Source: Candidatus Dependentiae bacterium
Lineage (GTDB): Bacteria; Babelota; Babeliae; Babelales; Vermiphilaceae
DNA: 61,167 nucleotides
NCBI GenBank assembly: GCA_020431705.1
Contig: JAGQHQ010000007.1
Span: 1 to 61,167 of the forward strand
Reading direction: 5' to 3'
In this document: positions 27,134 to 35,217 of the stretch, piece by piece
Numbering within the stretch: position 1 is the first letter of the stretch
How the letters are laid out: each line of letters starts with the position of its first letter
Notes under the pieces: model-generated
Seen by the model: only the letters and a program-made list of their open reading frames with translations
Told to the model about the DNA's origin: nothing
The model's database searches: none
Translations under genes and position numbers: made by a program

Positions 27134-27256
27134 ATTTCCCTTTTTTATTTTAACAATAGCTAAAACATTGCTCTACGACGAATGATACCAATAAGGTTAT
27201 AGGTAAACAAATACCTTTTTATATTATCCGCTCATACAATTCTAAAAAGGAAATAT

Positions 27257-28774
27257 ATGAATCCGCAATGCCTTTTTTTTAATCTATCAATATTACTAAT
27301 ACTCTGTTTTGTGTGTTCATCTAAAAGTTACGATTATGACCTTGTTATTATTGGCAGCGGCGCCGCTGGAATTACCGCAGCAAAACTTGCTTATGATCGC
27401 GGAAAACGAATTGCAATTATTGAAAAAAATAAACCCGGTGGAAGCAAAATATGGTTTGGTGATATTCCAACAAAAACATTTGCTCAAGCAGCTAGAGAAC
27501 TGAAAAAAGTTAACGAAAAATCATATATTAAAGAATTATCCTACACATTTGATACTTCAAGCTTATTATCTCATATCAGAAAAATCAGCAATGATATCTA
27601 CGAATTTTGCTCCATAGAAGAACTTACCAAAATGGGCATTGAGATCATCATTGGTACAGCTCGATTTATCGACAACCATACCCTCACTATTAATGGTCGT
27701 ACTATCTGCACAGATAACGTAATTCTTGCAACCGGAACTCGTCCACATATCACTCATATTGAAGGCATTATCTCTGTACCCTATTTAACCCCAGAGACGT
27801 TTTTTACACTCAATGTATTACCAAAGTCGATTATTATTATTGGAGGAGGATTTCTTGGAGTCGAGCTAGCAGAAACACTAGGCATACTCGGGGTAAATGT
27901 AACAATAATTATGAAACATGGTTTATTGCTTCCCACTTTTGATTTTGAACTCGTTGGTATGTTAACAGAAAACCTACAACAACTCGGTATTTCCGTGTTA
28001 TGTAGCTCTCTAGCTACAAAAGTAGAAAATGACAAAGACCTTGTAAAAGTAACATATCTCGACCGCTTTGATATGTACCATACAATAACAGCAGAATCAC
28101 TTTTTGTTGCGACAAATCGCATTGCTAATATTGAGAATCTCGGCCTTGAAAACACCAATGTTACTTTCAACAAAAAGGGAATAGAGGTAAAAAAAACTAT
28201 GCAAACAAATGCCAACAATATTTACGCTTGTGGTGACGTTGTTGGCCAGACCTTACTCAGCAGAGTTGCTCATTTTCAGGCAAAAATAGCAATCCAAAAT
28301 ATGTTTCGTCCATGGTGGCAAAAAGAAATAAAACCAAATTATATAAATCTTGCTAGAATGGTATATACATATCCACCATTTGCTTCCATCGGTCTAACAG
28401 AACAAGAAGCATACATCGTTCATGGATCAAGCCTCCGTATTTATCGTTGTCCCTATACACTACTGGACAAGGCGCACATTGATGGAACCACAGAAGGCAT
28501 TGCTAAGTTTATCTGCACTAGTGATGGAACCATTGTTGGTGCGCACATATTCGGTGAGTGCGCTGGAGAATTGATAGAACTTGTTAAAATTGGACATAAA
28601 TTGTACAACCTTGAAACAGAATATATCTTTAAACAACATGCAGTATTGCCAAATTACAAAGAATTAATATGGCATGCAAATCAACTTTGCAAAAAGGACC
28701 TGGAACCATTAGTAAGTAATAAAAATATTATCCAATACTACGCAGAGAAAGTACTTTCATTCTTATCACGTTAA
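27257..28774 (+). CDS. FAD/NAD(P)-dependent oxidoreductase of the disulfide reductase family, lacking the redox cysteines
   Basis: Class I pyridine nucleotide-disulfide oxidoreductase fold, 505 residues. The FAD site is YDLVIIGSGAAGITAAKLA, the NAD site IIIIGGGFLGVELAETLG, and the second FAD motif NIYACGDVVG. Where lipoamide dehydrogenase and mercuric reductase have GGTCLNVGCIPSK, this protein has GGSKIWFGDIPTK (61-73), so both cysteines are replaced (K64, D69). The C-terminal HPT-type motif is changed to LPNYKE. An N-terminal hydrophobic segment (about 6-20) precedes the Rossmann domain and looks like a signal or anchor. A disulfide-independent reaction such as transhydrogenation or quinone reduction is possible. 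Confidence 0.82.
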   Translation: MNPQCLFFNLSILLILCFVCSSKSYDYDLVIIGSGAAGITAAKLAYDRGKRIAIIEKNKPGGSKIWFGDIPTKTFAQAARELKKVNEKSYIKELSYTFDTSSLLSHIRKISNDIYEFCSIEELTKMGIEIIIGTARFIDNHTLTINGRTICTDNVILATGTRPHITHIEGIISVPYLTPETFFTLNVLPKSIIIIGGGFLGVELAETLGILGVNVTIIMKHGLLLPTFDFELVGMLTENLQQLGISVLCSSLATKVENDKDLVKVTYLDRFDMYHTITAESLFVATNRIANIENLGLENTNVTFNKKGIEVKKTMQTNANNIYACGDVVGQTLLSRVAHFQAKIAIQNMFRPWWQKEIKPNYINLARMVYTYPPFASIGLTEQEAYIVHGSSLRIYRCPYTLLDKAHIDGTTEGIAKFICTSDGTIVGAHIFGECAGELIELVKIGHKLYNLETEYIFKQHAVLPNYKELIWHANQLCKKDLEPLVSNKNIIQYYAEKVLSFLSR

Positions 28775-28795
28775 AAAAGACTTTAATTTTATGAT

Positions 28796-30703
28796 CTAAA
28801 TTAAAATTTCTATAATACCTTTTTTACTTCCGCTCACGACAATCTCACCAGTTTTCTCATCAATAAATAGTGGCCTCAATGAAGGGTCATAAGAAAAATG
28901 CTTTTTTGAACATACAATTTTTTTGTTAAGCTCAAGCCAAATAGGAAACGCCGTTCTAAGTGGATACACATTTTTCCCCATTTCACGGTTATCATCACAC
29001 CCAATATATACCGCAGTTGTTAATTCTGGAGTTGAACCAGTAAACCAACATGTACGAGAATCATTAGTTGTACCTGTTTTGCAAATTACCTCATGCTGCA
29101 GCCACTCATCTTTTGTTTTCCCAAGCATTGCCTGATAGCGCTCTATACCAATACTTAAAACCTTTGACACTTGCCCACTAATACGAGGTCTCATAACATG
29201 CGATTTTTTTATATTGACTTTAATAATTTTATTTCCCAACTGGTTCTTAACCCAAGAAATAATATGTGGCTCAACATACATTCCATTATTAGCAAAAACA
29301 TTAAACATGCCAGCCACCTCTTTAAGGGTTGCATCAACACAACCCAGCGCAAGAGAGGGATATGGATACAGTGGCCCGCTCAAACCACTTTTTTTTGCAA
29401 GCATAATAATTGTCTCAGAACCAACATCCAAAAATGTTTTTATCGATGCAATATTATTTGAATGAGAAAGTGCATAAGCTAAAGTAACCTCGCCTACAAA
29501 TTTTCCGTTATAATTTTTTGGTTGCCATAATTTACCATTTTGCTCAAGAAAAAATGGCTCATCAACTTTGGTGTCAGAAAACTGTTTACCTGATTGAACC
29601 GCTGCGGCATATAAAATAGGTTTAAATGTAGAACCCATTTGCCGACGAGCCTGCAATGCACGATTAAATTTTGATGATGCAAAATCATAACCTCCAATAA
29701 GCGCTTTTATTGCGCCTGTTTTTCTATCAATAGAAATAAGACCACCATCAACATCAGATATATTACCACGCAGTATGGTTATTTGTTTTTTTAAAATTTT
29801 TTCTGCACTTTTTTGTATATCAATACTAAGTGTTGTTTTTATTACTAAGCCACCACTATATAGTTGCTGTTTACCAACTCTTTGCTCAAGTAATTGGCGT
29901 ATGTATTCTTTCACATATGGAGCACAACACAATTGTATATTTTTTTCTACTGTTATGTCATTACTCACTGCAGTCATGTATTCATTTTCTGTAATAAATC
30001 CAAGATACTTCATTTTAGACAAGACGCTATCTCGTCTCTTTTGTGCAGAAAGTGGATAAACCAATGGGCAATAATAACTTGGCAAACGAACAATACCACC
30101 AAGCGTTGCTGCTTGATCTATTGTTAAATCACTAACATCTTTATTCCAAAATCGTTTGCTTGCAGCTTGTACCCCATAAATTCCACACCCAAAATAAACA
30201 TGATTTAAATATGTTTGTAGAATTTGCTCTTTACTAAATTGTTGCTCAACTAATAATGCATATAGTTGCTCTTTAATCTTGCGAGAGAATGTTTTTTCCA
30301 AATCAAGAAAGAGAAGCTTTACCAATTGCTGAGTTATAGTGCTTGCTCCCTGTACTTTTTTACCGTGGTATACATTAACTAAAATAGAACGCAATATTCC
30401 TTTCCACGAAATACCATGATGTTTAAAAAAATGCCAATCTTCTGCTGCTACAAATGCATTAATTAAATGCTGAGGCATTTTCTGCATGGAAATAGGATCA
30501 CGTATATCTAGTTGAAATCTTGCCCATTCGATACCACGCTCATCGAGCACAATTGACGGTCGCCCTGGATCGTAATGCGCAAGCACAGAAAAATCAATCA
30601 CCTTATGATGCATTACATACAAAGCAATTCCCGTTATTATAGAGAACAACAGAATAAGTGCTATGATGATTCCATAAAAAAAAAATCGCAAAAAATAAAT
30701 CAT
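28796..30703 (-). CDS. Bifunctional penicillin-binding protein 1A (transglycosylase/transpeptidase)
   Basis: It polymerises and cross-links peptidoglycan. A membrane anchor at the N-terminus is followed by the GT51 domain (AAEDWHFFKHHGISWKG with the catalytic Glu; GASTITQQLVK) and the transpeptidase domain (STFK with the active Ser, SHSNN, and CKTGTT). The frame stays open to 30799, but a terminator hairpin at 30755-30780 lies in that extension, so ATG at 30703 is preferred, giving 635 residues. No clear Shine-Dalgarno site is seen. It lies close to the PASTA protein gene, which fits peptidoglycan work. Confidence 0.92.
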   Translation of the reverse strand: MIYFLRFFFYGIIIALILLFSIITGIALYVMHHKVIDFSVLAHYDPGRPSIVLDERGIEWARFQLDIRDPISMQKMPQHLINAFVAAEDWHFFKHHGISWKGILRSILVNVYHGKKVQGASTITQQLVKLLFLDLEKTFSRKIKEQLYALLVEQQFSKEQILQTYLNHVYFGCGIYGVQAASKRFWNKDVSDLTIDQAATLGGIVRLPSYYCPLVYPLSAQKRRDSVLSKMKYLGFITENEYMTAVSNDITVEKNIQLCCAPYVKEYIRQLLEQRVGKQQLYSGGLVIKTTLSIDIQKSAEKILKKQITILRGNISDVDGGLISIDRKTGAIKALIGGYDFASSKFNRALQARRQMGSTFKPILYAAAVQSGKQFSDTKVDEPFFLEQNGKLWQPKNYNGKFVGEVTLAYALSHSNNIASIKTFLDVGSETIIMLAKKSGLSGPLYPYPSLALGCVDATLKEVAGMFNVFANNGMYVEPHIISWVKNQLGNKIIKVNIKKSHVMRPRISGQVSKVLSIGIERYQAMLGKTKDEWLQHEVICKTGTTNDSRTCWFTGSTPELTTAVYIGCDDNREMGKNVYPLRTAFPIWLELNKKIVCSKKHFSYDPSLRPLFIDEKTGEIVVSGSKKGIIEILI

Positions 30704-30754
30704 TTTTTTTCGTATTAAATAACAGAAACACACAAAATAACGTAACAAATAAAT

Positions 30755-30780
30755 AAACCCGCACATTTGGTGCGGGTTTA
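30755..30780 (-). terminator. Hairpin terminator after the Cys-rich membrane protein gene
   Basis: Perfect 10-bp stem AAACCCGCAC / GTGCGGGTTT with a 5-nt loop, followed on the minus strand by ATTTATTTGTT. It is 36 bp past the stop of the gene ending at 30816 and just before the penicillin-binding protein gene. The T-run is interrupted, so termination may be partial. Confidence 0.65.
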
Positions 30781-30815
30781 TACTAGCATGAAATATCAAA
30801 TAATACGCGTTTGAG

Positions 30816-31499
30816 CTATTTATTCATGCACGCCCTCAAATAGGGGCAACCGTCTTCATAATCTTTCAGCAAATTCATAAGCACCTTTAAAAACGGACAT
30901 GTAGACAGGTGTTCTTCTACTAAGCGCACACCACGTTTTTTAGTATGACACCATTTACAAAATCTTCTCATTTCTTTTTTCATCATACCTTTTTGCCACG
31001 AATAAGAATTACTGCAACTGCATCCTTTGCGATCTTTTCCACATGGGCAATTACCTTTTACCAAACACGCACAGCCACGAGATACACAATCACACAACAA
31101 TTCACGCTGCTCTCGATTTTTCTTAATCATTTCTCGCTTAACTGCTTCAACAACCGCTTCATTTCTGAGTACATTACTCAGCATATAAAATAGTGTTCCC
31201 ATAAATGCCGCCAATCCTGATATACTCAAATATGGATGTCCAGCAGCCTGATCAAACAGCCATGTATACCAGTTATCGAGCGTTTGATGCCAGTCACCAT
31301 CAACCACAGCATCAATACCAACCGCCTCATCTGTAATGGACAAATTATTATCTGTTACGCCTACATCGACAGTATTGCTCTCAACACCTGTAGCAATGAC
31401 TTCATTTATTGTTCCGGCATCATCAGCCTGTATAAACGATACTGCACCATATAAAAAAGAAAAAATGAGCAAACAACTATATAACATTTTTGTTCTCAT
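30816..31499 (-). CDS. Exported or membrane-anchored Cys-rich protein with a C2HC zinc-finger-like tail
   Basis: Unknown family; 227 residues from ATG at 31499, which has GAAGGAG at the right distance (the open frame extends to 31595). A signal peptide with a QA site is followed by an acidic region, a membrane helix (about 100-120, YLSISGLAAFMGTLFYML) and a cluster of cysteines (CDCVSRGCACLVKGNCPCG, then CSC). The C-terminal part has C-x2-C-x12-H-x3-C (FCKWCHT to HLSTC), which could bind zinc. The tail may face the cytoplasm if the signal segment is an anchor. Confidence 0.65.
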   Translation of the reverse strand: MRTKMLYSCLLIFSFLYGAVSFIQADDAGTINEVIATGVESNTVDVGVTDNNLSITDEAVGIDAVVDGDWHQTLDNWYTWLFDQAAGHPYLSISGLAAFMGTLFYMLSNVLRNEAVVEAVKREMIKKNREQRELLCDCVSRGCACLVKGNCPCGKDRKGCSCSNSYSWQKGMMKKEMRRFCKWCHTKKRGVRLVEEHLSTCPFLKVLMNLLKDYEDGCPYLRACMNK

Positions 31500-31593
31500 G
31501 AAAGTCTCCTTCTTTTTTGAGAACGTACCAATAAACGTACAAGACCACACATACTTGAAGCTTATCCATTGTCGATATAGACTAACAGATACC

Positions 31594-32034
31594 ATGCTTA
31601 TTTTTATTCTATTTTTACTAGATATTTCTTTTTTTTATATTTCTAAAAAACCAGTGATTTCATTGTCACTCTGTTACTATGTTCTACATCTTTTACACAA
31701 ACCGGTCAACTGGCCCCGAATAACCTTAGCCGGAACACTTTTTATGTTAAGCTCATTTATGTACCATGGAAATTTCGGTGTTGATATCGCATACTTATTA
31801 CCAGTAACTTTTTTAAGTTTCACTATAAGATATTTTTTCTCATATCAAATATGGCAAGCGTGTCTACTGGTAACTCTATGTACTCTGTGTCAACTCCTTT
31901 TATCCTACTCATTCAGCTACTACTCTACATCCCTTATTTTATATACAATAAGCAAAATTTTTGTTATGATAGTAGCAATAGTTATCCTTTCTTTGATATA
32001 TCAATGGTGCGGTACACAAGGCAATCGCTTGTAG
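31594..32034 (+). CDS. Small polytopic membrane protein (146 aa)
   Basis: Unknown. Four to five hydrophobic helices span most of the protein (for example MLIFILFLLDISFFYI and IFVMIVAIVILSLIYQW). Size and helix density recall MreD-type proteins, but no diagnostic motif is seen. The frame is open upstream to 31336, antisense to the Cys-rich gene; ATG at 31594 begins the hydrophobic region and is preferred. Its last 25 bp overlap the predicted 5' end of the RNase P RNA gene. Confidence 0.5.
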   Translation: MLIFILFLLDISFFYISKKPVISLSLCYYVLHLLHKPVNWPRITLAGTLFMLSSFMYHGNFGVDIAYLLPVTFLSFTIRYFFSYQIWQACLLVTLCTLCQLLLSYSFSYYSTSLILYTISKIFVMIVAIVILSLIYQWCGTQGNRL

Positions 32035-32361
32035 TACTTAAAACAATACAAGAGGAAAGTCCGGACTCCTAGCGAACATGGTACCTGGGAAGATAATCCA
32101 ACCCATGGAGAGCGCAAGCTCATGGAAAGTGCCACAGAAAATAACCGCCGTTATTTTACTATAACGGTAAGGGTGAAAATGTGCGGTAAGAGCGCACAAA
32201 CTAGTATAGCAATGTCCTAGTTGGGTAAACCCTGCCAGGAGCAAGACAAAGCAGCATGTATTGATCGTTCGCTTCATTAAAGCATGCGGGTATGTCGCAT
32301 AGATAAATGATTGCCACATTATATCATTAGATAATGACAGAATCCGGCTTATTGTGTACCG
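32010..32361 (+). ncRNA. rnpB: RNase P RNA
   Basis: The catalytic RNA of RNase P, which matures tRNA 5' ends. Conserved blocks appear in order: GAGGAAAGTCCGGACTCC (from 32050), AGTGCCACAGAAA, GGTAAGGGTGAAAA, TAAACCC with GGAGCAAGACAAA, and ACAGAATCCGGCTTAT near the end. The terminal P1 helix is a perfect 10-bp pairing of CGGTACACAA (32010-32019) with TTGTGTACCG (32352-32361), which sets the ends. The 5' end lies within the coding region of the preceding membrane protein, and the ATG of the PASTA protein comes 8 nt after the 3' end. Confidence 0.95.
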
Positions 32362-32368
32362 TTTCATC

Positions 32369-33067
32369 ATGATAAAAAATTCATTATGGCCCCTACCATT
32401 TATTACTTTTGTTTTTGGTTACTACAGCGTTAGTTACTTTCATCAAGTAACAAAACTCACAACACCTGCAATTGTTGGCAAAAATATCGCTCAAGCATGC
32501 AAAATATTATCAGACCATAATTTGTATCCACAACTGTTACTTCAAAAGGAAGAACCCGATTTGCCCGATGGAACTATTTTAAGTCAAAATCCCATTGCAG
32601 GAAGCATGATAAAATCACACCAAACCATATATTTTATTGTTTCGACTCAACCACAACCCATCATTGCCGACACAATACTAAATAAAGAAATAGAACAAGC
32701 AAAAAAAATATTTGCTAAAAGAAATATGGCATTACGAACTTATTATCTGCAAAGCAGTAAACCAAAAAATTATTGCATAGCACAACTACCACAACCTGGT
32801 AATCCCATAAAAGAGCATACAATGATCGCCTACGTTTCTCGGGGAAATAGCAAACCCGTTATATGCCCATCTTTTATTGGAAAAAATCTTCAGCATACTA
32901 TAGAGTTTCTTAAAAGTTATAACATAACTCCTGAAATAACACATTTTAAAAATCAGAAAATCTGTCCAAATACGGCACACATTACCGATCAACGCCCACG
33001 ACCAGGATCACTCATTTATTTTAATCAATTAAATATACAATTAAATGCTCAAAATATTTCTATTTGA
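32369..33067 (+). CDS. Membrane-anchored PASTA-domain protein
   Basis: A 232-residue protein with an N-terminal membrane anchor (about 4-18) and three PASTA repeats (about 30-95, 97-160, 165-230); the first starts TTPAIVGKNIAQACKIL and ends QNPIAGSMIKSHQTIYFIVS. PASTA domains bind muropeptides or beta-lactams. No kinase or transpeptidase domain is attached, so it is likely an accessory or sensor of peptidoglycan assembly. ATG at 32369 is preferred over GTG at 32354, which lies within the RNase P RNA gene. Confidence 0.82.
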   Translation: MIKNSLWPLPFITFVFGYYSVSYFHQVTKLTTPAIVGKNIAQACKILSDHNLYPQLLLQKEEPDLPDGTILSQNPIAGSMIKSHQTIYFIVSTQPQPIIADTILNKEIEQAKKIFAKRNMALRTYYLQSSKPKNYCIAQLPQPGNPIKEHTMIAYVSRGNSKPVICPSFIGKNLQHTIEFLKSYNITPEITHFKNQKICPNTAHITDQRPRPGSLIYFNQLNIQLNAQNISI

Positions 33068-33093
33068 GTTTTCGCCATTCACTGATAGTGTAA

Positions 33094-33122
33094 TTGCTAA
33101 TTAAAAATAAATATATTATACT
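33094..33122 (+). promoter_or_regulatory. Sigma70-like promoter with a leader hairpin
   Basis: -35 TTGCTA (33094-33099) and -10 TATACT (33117-33122) are 17 nt apart. Just downstream, GCAATAA and TTATTGC (about 33126-33145) form a perfect 7-bp stem at the expected 5' end of the mRNA, where it could stabilise the transcript. The TAGGAG ribosome site of the gene at 33175 follows. Confidence 0.5.
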
Positions 33123-33174
33123 TAGGCAATAATAAATGTTATTGCTCAGATAATTATTAACTAGGAGACTATAA

Positions 33175-34062
33175 ATGCAACATCTTCGTACATACGTAGC
33201 GCTTTTTGTTATTGGTTGTTTTTTCTTTCTTACAAGCTCCCATCTATACGCATCGTTTGTGCAAAGAACACGGAGGATATACACACACACCAGTATGGAT
33301 ATTGAACTTATGGAAGGTGTTCCCGTAAAAATTTCAGTAAAAAATCATGATGGTTCTCATTATGAAACCATACTTGCTCCTACGACGGTGGAAATAGCTT
33401 TAGACATGGATGGCGTTGCTTTAGATCTCGATATAACAAAACTCGTATGGAACAATCGATATGAAATAGCTCAATTTGCTATCCAATGGATCAAAGAAGG
33501 TGCTCAGTACCTCTATAACAACGAAAAAGGAAAAGCGCTTACTTTGGCATCGACTATAGATTTTAGCAATGGTACCACCAGTAAAAAAGCATTAGAACAG
33601 TACCAAAAAGGCCTGGGAAAGCTCGTTGACAATGCAATTGATAAAAAACAAATCAAGCATGGTATGATAAAAGTAGTATGCGCACTAAAAGGTAACTCTT
33701 TCGTTATTCGCCCCGCAACTAACCAACCAATTGAAGAGTATAATTCAATTGCACATCGTTTGCCTGATTTTTTTGAGATGATTTCTCCGGGTTCCTATTG
33801 TTTTTTTAATAAAAAGCAAGAACTGATACGTAAGCCAAACTGTGATTACTTTAAAGCACATATACGCACGTATAATATTAAGTCACCAGTGTACAATAAA
33901 GACGGTCAACGATTGGCAGTATTTATTGACAATGAAATAGAAAACATACAAGCTGCAGCTCAGGCTGGCCTGATAGCTATTCATTTTGTTGACATTAACA
34001 AGCTAATTGAAGATTTAAATAGCCTTGGTTTACCAACGCCATCCAGCTTAAATAATTTTTAA
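33175..34062 (+). CDS. Exported HAD-superfamily hydrolase-like protein
   Basis: A 295-residue protein with a signal peptide (core about 8-20, LYA site). HAD motif I is ALDMDGVALDLD, with nucleophile D77 and D79; a motif III-like RKPNCDYFKAHIRTYN lies near 219-234, and motif IV is VFIDNEIENIQAAAQAG (D252). This layout matches phosphatases of the HAD family, which are usually cytoplasmic; the signal peptide makes an exported form unusual. The substrate is unknown. TAGGAGA precedes the ATG, and a terminator follows the gene. Confidence 0.75.
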   Translation: MQHLRTYVALFVIGCFFFLTSSHLYASFVQRTRRIYTHTSMDIELMEGVPVKISVKNHDGSHYETILAPTTVEIALDMDGVALDLDITKLVWNNRYEIAQFAIQWIKEGAQYLYNNEKGKALTLASTIDFSNGTTSKKALEQYQKGLGKLVDNAIDKKQIKHGMIKVVCALKGNSFVIRPATNQPIEEYNSIAHRLPDFFEMISPGSYCFFNKKQELIRKPNCDYFKAHIRTYNIKSPVYNKDGQRLAVFIDNEIENIQAAAQAGLIAIHFVDINKLIEDLNSLGLPTPSSLNNF

Positions 34063-34088
34063 TTTTTGATATATTTGATTACGTAAGA

Positions 34089-34145
34089 ATTCCCGCATAT
34101 TGTTTGTTTTCTAACTCAACAATGTACGGGAACTGTTTTTTTTAT
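34089..34145 (+). terminator. Rho-independent terminator after the HAD gene
   Basis: Arms TTCCCGCATATTGTT and AACAATGTACGGGAA pair over about 13 of 15 bases around a 13-nt loop, followed after CTG by eight T. It ends the HAD transcript. Confidence 0.8.
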
Positions 34146-34164
34146 TTTTAATAAGGGATTTTCT

Positions 34165-34485
34165 ATGAAAAATCGTATTTTATTTATTCTAGTTTTTTTA
34201 TCTATTGTTACATGTGAATTATATGCAAAAACTATTGACTCAGAAGACAGTCAAGCATATCGAAAGTATGAAAGTGCACAGCTAAGCAAAGACATCAATG
34301 AAAGAAAACATAAGGTGCTAACAAAAAAAAATAAGCAAGCCCTTAAAGAGGGAAAAATAACAAAAAAGGAATACAAAAAAAATAAAAAACAAGAAAACAA
34401 AAGGTATAAAGAAACCCAAAGACTTGTTAAGCAGATGAACAAAGAAGCTCTTGATGCTATGCTTTTTGAAGAAGAAAATGACTAA
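34165..34485 (+). CDS. Small exported Lys-rich protein (106 aa)
   Basis: Unknown. Signal peptide (core about 5-17, LYA site), then an almost wholly charged helical mature protein (ERKHKVLTKKNKQALKEG, KKNKKQENKRYKETQRL), likely a single coiled coil or an extended basic helix. The net charge is strongly positive apart from the acidic end. It begins 20 nt after the terminator behind AAGGGA. It may be co-transcribed with the gene at 34519. Confidence 0.6.
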   Translation: MKNRILFILVFLSIVTCELYAKTIDSEDSQAYRKYESAQLSKDINERKHKVLTKKNKQALKEGKITKKEYKKNKKQENKRYKETQRLVKQMNKEALDAMLFEEEND

Positions 34486-34518
34486 AGTTAGTCATATTAA
34501 AATTTAGAGGATTTTCCT

Positions 34519-35217
34519 ATGAAAAAAATCAAAAGTATCGTTTTTCTTTTGCTTGCTGGAATATTTAGTCACATATATAGCATGAGTCATACCCTGAGTA
34601 CAAATAACTCTAAAAGTATAAATAATAACTCTGAACTAGAACAATTTATTGCTGAGTTTAAATTAGCAGTGTATTTCGTACAGCTAACAGATGATCAAAA
34701 GTACCTACTATTAAAAAAAATTGGTACACCTAGTCAAGACTTAGAAAAAGTGAAGCATCGTTTAGAGGTGATAGGTGCAGCTATTGCTGTAGTTAGCATC
34801 ACACCAGAACAGGAGCAAGAACTTCTGATCCAACAACAACTTGAAGCTCTTTCACCAGAACAAATAGATGCATTAGAACAAAAAATAAAAATCATGGTAC
34901 AGAGTTCTGGGTTGGATAAAGCCGAAAAAGAATTACAACAAGCAGCAAAAAATCTCAAGAACGGATGGCATGCATGTGATAATACAAAGCTACAATTTCA
35001 ACACAGAAACGGCCTATTGTCAGATTTTGAAAATACTAACAGAAAAGTAAAAAACATACACTCTCTCATTAAAAATAAAAAAGAACTGTTGATAAAACAG
35101 GCATTTTCGGAAACTGCAAAATATAAAAAAATACTTAACAATCCTAATACTAAAGATCCAATTACTCGGTTAGAAGAAGAAACAGGTATTGTATATTCTG
35201 AGGAAAAAATAAACTAA
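34519..35217 (+). CDS. Exported helical protein (232 aa)
   Basis: Unknown family. Signal peptide (core about 8-16, IYS site, then Met). The mature protein is Gln- and Glu-rich and helical (for example TPEQEQELLIQQQLEALSPE), with two similar phrases built on LTDDQKYLL and LSPEQIDAL that could be a short internal repeat. GAGG precedes the ATG, and the gene sits 33 bp after the small Lys-rich exported gene. Its final 4 bp overlap gpsA, which comes from the other strand. Confidence 0.6.
   Translation: MKKIKSIVFLLLAGIFSHIYSMSHTLSTNNSKSINNNSELEQFIAEFKLAVYFVQLTDDQKYLLLKKIGTPSQDLEKVKHRLEVIGAAIAVVSITPEQEQELLIQQQLEALSPEQIDALEQKIKIMVQSSGLDKAEKELQQAAKNLKNGWHACDNTKLQFQHRNGLLSDFENTNRKVKNIHSLIKNKKELLIKQAFSETAKYKKILNNPNTKDPITRLEEETGIVYSEEKIN

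Noticed and set aside
27781-28218. 145-codon minus-strand ORF inside the flavoprotein gene
   Set aside because: Antisense shadow of a clear enzyme gene, with no motif of its own.
31336-31593. Upstream extension of the small membrane protein frame
   Set aside because: This part is antisense to the Cys-rich gene and its signal peptide region; the hydrophobic protein begins at 31594.
32038-32370. 110-codon ORF on the minus strand
   Set aside because: It lies antisense to the RNase P RNA gene, whose conserved structure explains the sequence.
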